Source: Lycorma delicatula (taxonomy: Eukaryota > Arthropoda > Insecta > Hemiptera > Fulgoridae). From it: 64,000 bases of DNA. This document shows positions 56,119-64,000 of the stretch, in pieces (position 1 is the first letter of the stretch; the number at the start of each line of letters is the position of its first letter). The notes beneath the pieces were generated by a model. The model made no database searches and was not told where the DNA came from. It worked only from the letters and a program-made list of their open reading frames with translations. The DNA lies in assembly GCF_047948215.1 (NCBI RefSeq), contig NC_134456.1:63817529-63881528 (forward strand), given 5' to 3'. The position numbers and the translations under genes are program-made.

Positions 56119-57539
56119 AAGTGCTAATACGTAAGTACCATAAAAAACTAGTATTCCCAAACATGCAGGATTTGACATGAATTTAACAGAAACCTTATAA
56201 AAAATGTTTACACAATCATTATCAAAAATAGTTCAGAGATAAACATGTTTATAGTTATTTACCCCATCTGATACATCTAAGGGATAAAAGCAACATTGTA
56301 AAAAACTGAATAATTTACTAACCAACTATAAAATTACAAAGCAAAATATAAAAAAAAAATATATTTAGCTGCAAAATTAAATTCCACGTAATTAAAATAT
56401 AACAATGGCAGTCAAAATGAAATTATAAAACTTTTTAATATCCAATAGGGATAGATATTAAAATTTAATTACGGGTAACCTTTGATAAATAAAACTGTAT
56501 TGAAACACATTTATTGTTACTGATTCCATACCTACTCCAAAAATATAAATTCAAAACGTATTTACGTTCACTACGGAGGTTGAATGCGCATACTGTGATA
56601 AAAAATAAAATAAAAAACAAGATCAGCCTAAGAACCCACCACAAGATAAAATATTCAAAATCCCAACTCTTCAAGACTATGCACTAATAAAGAAAAAATC
56701 AAGTTACTTTAATATTGTTCGATCAATATTAATATAATTTTGTTAACTGATAATATGTATTATAAATATTAAGTGTTAAATAAACCAACCCAAAAACAAA
56801 TAATCAGTATAAAATGAAATAATTTATTAGTGCGCAACTGAAAATTTTGTTTTTCAATTAACATTTTTCCGTTTTTTTTAAAGAAACCTTAGTTTTAAAA
56901 GAATACTTTTTTTAATTCATCTGCTTTTCAAATTATACAATGTCAAAATACAAAATAAACAATTTGACTATTCTTGTTCAAACTATGGCCAACTAATTAT
57001 AAAACGATTAAACCCAGTACCAAAACCGACTGTTAGGTAGTGGGAAATAATACGAAAAAGGTTGTTCAAAATTATGAAAGCGAGTCAAATTTAATGTAAT
57101 TTTAATCAGTTTAAAATTAATGTTAACTCTGAATAATTAATAACTCGTGCAGGAAAGACCGGTCCTGTGGGATACAGCAAGTGAAAATTACAAAGACATT
57201 ATTACGACTTAAATTGGAAGCGTGGAAGTAAGTATGTCGAGAGATGAAAGATGATTAATACGGTGACCGACGCAGAAAAAAATAACACGTAATATATATG
57301 AATAATTTTATTGTTATATTCAACTACTAATTAATACAAATTATTATTTGGGAGCATTTTATCGTGAGGTCGGTAAGATTTTTACTATCTATTATTTTAA
57401 GATTATTTGTAATATATAAAATCGATCCTATCATGAGTTTTCCAGCTTTAGAAATGAAATATGCAACAAAACCTTTTCTGATTTAGTTTGCATTCAAACC
57501 ACCTTGTACTGCATGTAAGGTGGGAGATCTGCTGTTTCT
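56119..57539. other. AT-rich intergenic sequence, nothing recognised
   Basis: No supported gene or repeat. Confidence 0.5.
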
Positions 57540-58760
57540 CCCATCATTTCAACTGGTCGTGTTTGTACGAGATATATTTATGAAGATGTAAATGCGGTTT
57601 TTGATGTATTCTTAAAAACTTTTGGAAGGGTAATTCAAAATTCATAAGTAAAAAATTATCAGAAAAAAACCTTGGTTAAATTTTCATTTTCTAACTAAAA
57701 TTGAAAAGAAAAATGATTTATGCATAAAGTGGAATAATCAACCATATAACATTAAACTTTTTAACAAATAGAAAAAATTATGCGACTAAGTAAAGTGTGA
57801 AATAGCTAATGCTAAATCTCGATTCTACAATGAAATGCTGACTAGTTTAATTAGTGACCCAAAAGGAAACCGACGTATCATAAATAAACTTATCGGTAAA
57901 AATAATCCAAGTAATGAAATAAACCAAATTAAAGATAGCGATGGGCGAATAATATCGGACAGTTTCTGCATTGCGATTGAATTAAATAATAACTTTATGT
58001 GAATATAGCCCTGCCATTTTCATCGTACACAAATAAACGTAATGAAACCCTTTTAAACTGCTATAAAACATTATTCCATTCCGAAAATGCAAGTCTGTCT
58101 TCAATGTTTTGATACCTACAAACAAAAGAGAAATAGAGAATTTAATAAAATCCCTTAAATTAAAAAAAGTCCCTGGGCTTTTTAAAATTACAGTAGATAC
58201 AATAAGGCTGTAATAGACAAAATATTTTATATACTTCTCTTTTACTTTAATCTTGCAGTAGCAACCACAGTGTATCCAAACCAATTACAATTTTTCCATT
58301 ATTTCAATGTATAAGGGCAGAGATAAAAATGATCCTAATAATTTCAGACTATTGCTTTATTGTCGATTTTTTTCCAAAGTACTTGAAAAGCTCATGCGGA
58401 TCTGTTTAAATAGATTTTAAGTAAGACAAATTTCTATAGTAATAAAAATTTGGTTTTAGGAAAGACCAAGATACTGAACATACAATAATAAATCTCTTCT
58501 TTGGTATCTATAACATTATAAACAGAAACTGCCAAATTGCTGCACTATTTCTAATTATAAGAAAGGCTTTTGATTCTGTCAATCTCACACTCCTAAAAAA
58601 ATTAAGAGATGCCAGTCTCAAAAGAATCTCTGGAGACTGATTTGCTAGCTTTCTGTCAGGTAGGACCCGGCAAGTTAGAGGTTTTAATTCTTTGAGTAAC
58701 AAATCCTGTATTGTCTATGGTATGCCTTTTTGTTTTGCCATATCTATTTCAGTTTATCTC
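57540..58760 (+). mobile_element. CR1/Jockey-like LINE relic (linker and RT)
   Basis: Frameshifted pieces: VNAVFDVFLKTFGRVIQN, AKSRFYNEMLTSLISDPKGN, IGKNNPSNEINQIKDSDGRI, LIKSLKLKKVPG, YKGRDKNDPNNFRLLLYCRF then FSKVLEKLM (RT motif 1), FGFRKDQDTEH, then a motif-A region reading ALFLIIRKAFDSVNL, and GDWFASFLSGRTRQVRGF. The sequence stops near 58760 at IVYGMPF, where GVPQGS is expected. No RNase H. Old and dead. Confidence 0.65.
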
Positions 58761-58789
58761 AGTTATTTTTTATGAATTGCAATGCTCCA

Positions 58790-59210
58790 AAAATTAAACT
58801 TTTATACATGCCAATTTTTTGTGACTATGAATGATTTGATTCTTTATGTATAGTGGTGGGATTTATGGTTGGTTTCCTATAAACATCTGTTTCAATTTCA
58901 ATGCCAAGTAGTGTATTCTCCTGTTAATTTTCATTTCAAACGTAAATTTTAAGTCATTATTATCGTTATTAAGTATATTTGAAATAGTCATATGTTCGTC
59001 ATTTGTAGCTGGATTATATATGACCAATATATTGTCCACATCCCTAATCTACAATAATATTTGATGTTTGTTCATAATATCATTAATTATGATCTCTAAC
59101 AGTGGAGATTTGTCGGTTGAAGCAAAACTTCAATGAATTGTGAAATGTGAGTGTATCACTGTATGAGCTGGGTTTGAACTGAATGATTATGAATATCTAA
59201 AAACCAGTTC
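58790..59210 (-). mobile_element. Penelope-like element RT fragment
   Basis: Minus strand: STDKSPLLEIIINDIM (about 59130-59060, cf. MGSPLSPLLAEIFI), then DVDNILVIYNP (59042-59011, cf. YVDD), ATNDEHMTISNILN, then LKFTFEMKINRRIHYL and EIETDVYRKPT (58868-58890). The final YRKPT is characteristic of Penelope-like RTs. The order is right and the frame is partly kept. The GIY-YIG endonuclease was not found. Confidence 0.6.
59098..59203 (+). repeat. About 106-bp direct repeat, copy 1 (within Penelope-like fragment)
   Basis: Over 90% identical by eye to 60899-61006. Shared blocks include GAGTGTATCACTGT and GAGCTGGGTTTGAACTGAA then TGATTATGAATATC. Confidence 0.8.
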
Positions 59211-60095
59211 ATGTGTTTAATGATTACTACAGTATAAAAAATAAGTAATTTAAAATCATGTTTCAGATAAAAAACATGAGGAGGTAATTATTATTTGAAA
59301 ATATTTTAAAATCAAACAAGTTTAAAAAAAGATTAATGGTGAAGATTGCATATAGACTGTTAAAAGTGTTTAATTTACAGATATGGGAATGATGGTATAA
59401 ATACCATCATCATTAATTATTGAAATTAATTTATGTTGTATTACTGATTGCAATAATTATTCCTATTCTCAGTAGGGATGAGTCTAATGATGATTAACAA
59501 TCAAGATTTGTAGCAAATCACTGGCCAGTTATTACTATTAAAGATAATAAGTATGTTATTGTTAAACAGCTATTATATGGCTCAGTTAGTTGGACCAGTT
59601 ACAAAGTCTTGATGTAATCAATTGCAGAAGTGGAATGGTTTTAGTGAATTTTTTTTATAATGGCAAATTCTATTACAGATTAGCTCTATTACAGATAGCT
59701 CAATATCATGGTCCCTATACCTGAAGAGTGTTTCAATTATTTAAAGATTTCTCAAGATTTGGAACTCTCTGATGATCTTAAGAGAAGAATAAATCTTTGG
59801 AAAGAAGTGCTGCTGATTTTTGACTTTGGATCTTGTGGTATTGCACATATTACTTTTTATCTGTAATATTTATGTAATCAAGACAAATGCAATGGTGTTA
59901 TTAAAACTTTCACTTTACCATGCAGTGACATTGAAACAGCTTTAAAATCCACATACAATACATCTCACAAATTAATGTAGTATCTTCATCAAAAATTGAT
60001 ACTGTGATGATATTGCAAAGATATTATGAATAGAATACATCTACACTATTTTATATTGTAGCCAAATGGCTTCGACGGCACATATTTCATAACCT
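59211..60095. other. AT-rich intergenic sequence
   Basis: A short open frame from 59708 (starts MVPIPEECFNYLKISQDLEL) has ordinary amino-acid composition but ends after about 50 codons and matches nothing I know. Confidence 0.4.
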
Positions 60096-60715
60096 TGTGG
60101 TGGTCCTGAAAAGGTCTGTTTTTTGCGTTAGCTCTGAGAAGAGCTGTTGGGTCTGGAAGCTGGTCTCTGGTGGAGTCGGGGTATTGCGGCTCATCCATTG
60201 AAGTCCGACCGGGCTTTCCCTCAGCGGCAGTTAGGTCCCCACTACAGCATGGCAGTGGTGGCCCCCAGAGCCCTGCAGTGTCGAGTCGGCGTCGGCGTCG
60301 GACGTCCTTCGCCGGTGCAGTTCTCCCCGAGTAATTCCACGCTGGGCCTGCTCCTGCTGCTGAGTCCGCCGCGGCCAGGGAGATTGAAGCACGGCGAGCT
60401 GGAGCTAGAGCGGGAAGGTAGCGTCCGCGTCCAGCTGCTCCGGCGGGGATGTTAGCATCCGCCGGGAGGTCCCACGTTGAGCCAGCCAGGAACTTCTTTT
60501 TCTTCCGACTTCTTCAGGTAGTGGTCGACGTTGAATTGCGTTCACTCTCGTGATGAACGCTCTTTTTTGGTACCTGAGAGTGGTGGGACTGCAGCGCCGC
60601 TATGGTGGGAGAACTGCGCGGTAGAAGTGATGTTTATATAAATGCGTCCGTATACTGTGCGCCCCGCTCACATCGTTGCTACTGTTATCGCCCGCCGATA
60701 TTAAATTAAGCATGT
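60096..60715. other. GC-rich island of unknown function
   Basis: Very GC- and CpG-rich sequence in a strongly AT-rich region, sharply bounded. Its left edge has two hairpins whose complement resembles histone 3' stem-loops: GGTCCTGAAAAGGTCT (60098) and AGCTCTGAGAAGAGCT (about 60130). A perfect inverted repeat GCGTTCA/TGAACGC lies at about 60538-60561, CACTCTC/GAGAGTG encloses it at about 60543-60583, and TATATAAA is at 60635-60642. The 102-codon frame at 60147-60455 is a GC-rich translation with no recognised domain. Possible readings are a retroelement promoter/LTR (e.g. of the Penelope-like element around it), a CpG promoter, or a decayed gene. None is established. Confidence 0.5.
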
Positions 60716-60898
60716 ATGTGGTAACAATATAAAGAGAAAGAGGGTTTTTGTTTTTTCAGGATAAACAAAAAACTACCTGATCAATTACAAAAAAATGTTC
60801 ACCCATGTTTCTTAGCTAACTGAGAAGGTTTTTGGATATATTTCATCTTGAAACATTTTGGACATAAAAAAAAATATATATATGTATATAAATATGTA

Positions 60899-61006
60899 AT
60901 AGTGGAGATTTGCCAGTTGAAGCACAAACTTCAATGAATTGTTAACTGTGAGTGTATCACTGTGTGAGCTGGGTTTGAACTGAATGATTATGAATATCTA
61001 AAAACA
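60899..61006 (+). repeat. About 106-bp direct repeat, copy 2
   Basis: Matches 59098-59203, including the part that on the minus strand reads CAS-TGKSPLL of the Penelope-like RT. The two copies flank 1.7 kb that contains the GC-rich island. Confidence 0.8.
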
Positions 61007-61345
61007 AATTTCTAGATTTTTTGAAATTCTGAGTTTCAAGGGTTTGAAATGGATTTTTGATGTTTTTTAAGACCATGTTGTTATTTTAATTTCTCAGTAA
61101 CAAATGAAGAAATCAACCTGATTTTTGGTCAGTGTAATCTTCATATCAATAAACAAATTTCTAGATTTTTGAAATTTGACCTTGAAAGGGGATGAACAAA
61201 GCTAAACAAATTTTGAACAATGATTGTAAATTTGACCAATCCCAACTATAGTTTACTATACATTCAATAGATTTGAGCTAGAAAATACTCTTCAGATAAA
61301 TATTTAAAAACCATTTTTGGATTTTTAAATTCTGATTTTTTAAGG
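61002..61345 (+). repeat. Degenerate tandem repeat, period about 149 bp
   Basis: AAACAAATTTCTAGATTTTT followed by GAAATT occurs at 61002 and 61151, and a weaker relative (GGATTTTTAAATTCTGATTT) near 61318. Blocks between them are only loosely similar. Confidence 0.5.
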
Positions 61346-61889
61346 GATGTGAAGGTATACGACGCTGTGGCTCAACTAACACAGCCAATGCCACCGTTAC
61401 TGTGCGTGTGACTTACTGGCTGCACCTACCTCTGGTTACTTGGCTAAAAAACATAAAATAAAAAGATTGACTGCTAGGGGAAACGTAAGTAACCATATAA
61501 TACAGGCAAATCTGTAATGGGCAACTAGTTTTAAACTATATTGGAATTATTATAAAAAATAAACAGTTTTTGTTATTAAAAGACTGATAACAGTTTCATA
61601 TGAGTGGGCAGAAAGTCCCTTTACACTGTAATATGAGGGTTATTTTTTTCAAGGTCCGATCGGTCGCAAAATAAAAACCCACGCAAAAAACGGATGAACC
61701 TTTGCGCATATGTGCTACGCAGCGTCTCTAGTATGGCCTTCAATCACGCCGCGTCATTTCGTTTAGTTCTGAACACACAGCTAGCACGTAAACATGTCTA
61801 CAACAATTCGATTTCTTCAGGCTGAGGGGTGTAATGCACCTGAAATTCATCGACGAATAAGTAATACGTGTACGTATTACGTGTAATAA

Positions 61890-62102
61890 GTGTACGGTGA
61901 AACTTCAATGAGTGGCAGCAAAGTGCGACAATGGTGCAGGAACTTTAAAGCAGGACGTACAGATGTTCATGATGCAGGCGGTCAGGGAAGGAAGCAAGTA
62001 TCAACCGATGATCTCGTTGAGCGAGTGGATGAGGCAATTCGCGAAAATCGTCGGTTCGTGAAAATGACTTTGATCGATGTGTTTATGCATGTTATTGCTT
62101 AA
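61890..62102 (+). pseudogene. mariner-type transposase N-terminal fragment
   Basis: 70 codons with SGSKVRQWCRNFKAGRTDVH followed by DLVERVDEAIRENRRF, the second helix-turn-helix of mariner-type enzymes. It ends at a stop just where the linker to the catalytic domain should begin. Confidence 0.7.
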
Positions 62103-62195
62103 ACACTTTCTGAGAGCCAACGATAAAAGAAACGTCATATTCTTTGATGAGTGTGCAGTTTATCAAAGTTCTTGTAACTGAAATTTTTTTTCTGG

Positions 62196-62462
62196 GTGAA
62201 AGACAATCTCCATTTTTTTCAGGAAATTGAACACCATCCACCTTATGTTATGATTTGGGCTGGAACTAGAGCTGAACATCACCTTGATCCTTATTTTTTC
62301 GAATTAATGGCAAAAGAGATCACTGACATCATTACATTTCAGCAAGACAATGCTCCAGCGCATTTTGCTTTTAATGTCCATGGACATCTCAATGAAATTT
62401 TTCCAAATCGCTGGATCAGAAGAGTTACTGGCTTCAATGCTTTGGCCTGCAAGAAGCCCTGA
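62196..62462 (+). pseudogene. Tc1/mariner-type DDE core fragment
   Basis: 88 codons: FFQEIEHHPPYVMIWAGTRA, LDPYFFELMAKEITD and FQQDNAPAHFAFNVHGHLNE, the last with the second catalytic Asp (QQDNAPAH). WIRRVTGFNALACKKP corresponds to the W-GR-GPI-WP-RSP block; the third catalytic residue is lost after a frameshift. Confidence 0.7.
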
Positions 62463-62689
62463 CCTCACAATGCATTCTAGGGTATTATAAAAGAAGAGAT
62501 CAAAAAATGCAGATACATCAACAAGCAGCTCCAAGATTGTGTTCAGTCAGCATTTGAAGTGATCACCTTTGATATGCTATTGCAGATGAACAATCGGACA
62601 TGGAGGCACATACAGCTGTTCTTTGAACATGGTGAAACCCAAATAGACATTTTACATATATAGAAGGGATTTCCTGCCCACCCATATAT

Positions 62690-63219
62690 AGCTAAGTTTG
62701 AGAAATAATTCCAGATAAATTTGTCACAATGCATTTTATAACAAAATTCACCTTGCTTTAATTTGTATTGAATATTAATTTTTAATTTTGCATTGCATAT
62801 AAATTTTTGGATTTAAATCTTCGTGTTTATTTTTTGATTTTAATCTTCTTTTTTCATCTTTCAATCCATTTTAATGCAAGGAACATCCTAGAAGGCAGTG
62901 AAAAATACTTATTTTTTGTGCATCAAAAAATTTAAAAACATCAAATTTGAACCTTTACAACTTTTGGGTGTTAATTCTTTGAAGTAATCTTTCTTTGAAA
63001 CAAGTAAAAAAATAAAGGACATTAAATGTAATTTCCTGATTGAAAACAATGGTCTTCACTCAGTATTATTAGTAGTGCAACTCCATAACTTTTATTTGGT
63101 AAATTGCACTTCACATTTTACATATAAAGCTTGTCCCAAAAAAAATCATTCGATTTAAATTGTTTATATTTTGAAAAATATTGAATATAAAAAGTTAAGA
63201 TTAATTTTGTGTTAAAGGT
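62690..63219. other. AT-rich intergenic sequence, nothing recognised
   Basis: Between two transposon relics; no supported feature. Confidence 0.5.
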
Positions 63220-64000
63220 TATTTCATGAAGTTTTTTACATACCAAGTCATAAGTGCTTAATAGTCATAGGTAGTCATACAGGGATGCACGGTATGTCCA
63301 CACAATAGTAAAATTCGTCCCTCACCTTAGAAAGTGTTTCTCTATTTACTGCTGCCATGGCTGCTGTTATGTGATTTGTAACTGGAAGGGGAAGCACATC
63401 CATCTTTGAGGAACTTATCAATCAAAAATTTTCAAACGTAAAGACTCCAGTAAGGTGGTGCTCCATCCTGCTGGAAAATGAAACTTCCAAATCGGCCTCT
63501 AACAGAGGGAAAAGCCAGTTTTCAAACATATTTTGATATTGTTGTTTCCATAACAGTGTTCTCTAAGAAAATAAAGGGACCATACATCTTTTCCCATGAC
63601 ACAAAAACATTTTACTTTGGGAGATTCTCTCTCTCTCTCAGGCTGTACAAATTCATATGGCCTCTCCATACTCCATATTCTAACATTGTGGTGGTTTGCC
63701 TTCCCACTTAAATAAAATGCAGCCTCATCACTAAACATTAAGCATGTTACAAAATTGTCATCTGCCACCTTGTTAAGGAAGCATTCACAAAACTCCACAT
63801 CATTGTTTGTCATCTACATAAAGAGCTTGCAGTAACTGAATCCTGTATGGTTTATAAGCAAACATTGATGCAAAACATTCTGGGACATGTTTAGTTTAAT
63901 AGCATGGTGAGTTTTCAGGGGCTACTTGAGAAACTCTGATAGATGTGCTTCATATCTTCGTCTGACATATGGGGTCAACCACTTGATTTCTCCTTACACA
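63220..64000 (-). mobile_element. Tc1/mariner-superfamily transposase relic, cut by window end
   Basis: Minus strand. LLINHTGFSYCKLFM (beyond 63813), then the best frame 63813-63499: VEFCECFLNKVADDNFVTC, LMFSDEAAFYLSGKANHHNV (first catalytic Asp in FSDEA), RIWSMERPYEF and SPKVKCFCVMGKD. Lower coordinates give ENWLFPL, FSSRMEHH (decayed FQQDGAPPH) and a weak end. The 5' part lies outside the window. Confidence 0.75.

Larger units (their letters stand above)
61604..62682 (+). mobile_element. Composite mariner/Tc1-superfamily element with inverted repeats
   Basis: The ends are GTGGGCAGAAAGTCCCTT at about 61604 and the complement of GTGGGCAGGAAATCCCTT at about 62664-62681, imperfect inverted repeats. 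Inside, 61797-62102 encodes a mariner-type N-terminus (HTH): FLQAEGCNAPEIHRRI, VRQWCRNFKAGRTDVHD and LVERVDEAIRENRR. After a break, 62140-62660 encodes a DDE core: FFDECAVYQS, HPPYVMIWAG, FQQDNAPAHFAFNV, FPNRWIRR and the end FFEHGE. The middle of the protein (between HTH and first Asp) is missing and frames are broken. Confidence 0.7.

Noticed and set aside
59708..59870. A short gene starting MVPIPEEC
   Set aside because: Only about 50 codons, no splice sites or homology I recognise; ordinary composition alone is not enough.
60147..60455. A 102-residue protein gene in the GC-rich island
   Set aside because: Composition-driven Arg/Pro/Gly/Leu-rich translation without a domain; GC-rich DNA has few stop codons, so an open frame here means little.
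60096..60600. A histone gene on the minus strand (stem-loop-like hairpins and TATA)
   Set aside because: I could not find any histone peptide in either strand, and the first hairpin stem is imperfect.
1..64000. CRISPR arrays, operons, bacterial promoters or phage genes
   Set aside because: None seen; the spliced gene, SINEs and LINEs show a eukaryotic chromosome.

Overview
The window is eukaryotic and most likely from an insect. It is AT-rich, has GT-AG introns with long polypyrimidine/AT tracts, carries one typical metazoan mitochondrial-carrier gene spread over 34 kb, and is otherwise packed with animal transposable elements: R1-, I-, RTE- and CR1-like LINEs, tRNA-derived SINEs, mariner/Tc1, piggyBac, hAT, Merlin, Helitron, Penelope and a copia scrap. 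The mix of elements recalls Hemiptera, but the species cannot be fixed from the sequence.

The only clear host gene is a complete six-exon mitochondrial ornithine carrier (SLC25A15/ORC1 family, 304 aa) on the + strand. Its exons are 5434-5503, 20762-21006, 23634-23777, 28772-28952, 31013-31162 and 39152-39276. All phases match, and the three carrier signatures PLDTVK, PTELIK and PFDVVK are present. A TATA box (5304) lies upstream and AATAAA (39319) downstream.

Region by region: 1-5.1 kb holds an R1-clade LINE relic, a Tc1-like relic (-), a perfect 67-bp direct repeat and a SINE. Intron 1 (5.5-20.8 kb) holds a piggyBac relic (-), a SINE piece, a copia RT scrap, an RTE-like LINE piece (-), a decayed gene of an uncharacterised family (13.9-15.5 kb) and a 3.6-kb 5'-truncated I-like LINE with a 12-bp target-site duplication. 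Intron 2 has a second I-like LINE 3' piece and a SINE. Intron 3 has a mariner with both inverted repeats and TA duplications, and a SINE. Intron 5 has a LINE tail (-), a 547-bp hAT-type MITE with an 8-bp target duplication, and two unassigned exon-like blocks.

Downstream of the carrier (39.3-64 kb) I see no confident host gene. In order: a Tc1-like relic, an EN-RT LINE (-), a mariner-type relic, a SINE, a Helitron helicase relic, a Tc1-like relic (-), a Merlin fragment, a short RTE-like copy with a 9-bp target duplication, a second Merlin relic, a near-intact 3-kb RTE-like LINE (one frameshift in the endonuclease), a SINE tail, a CR1-like LINE relic, Penelope-like RT pieces, a strikingly GC-rich island at about 60.1-60.7 kb, a composite mariner/Tc1 element, and a Tc1-like relic (-) cut by the window end.

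Functionally the carrier stands alone. Everything else is mobile DNA of differing age, and the carrier's introns are large mainly because of it.
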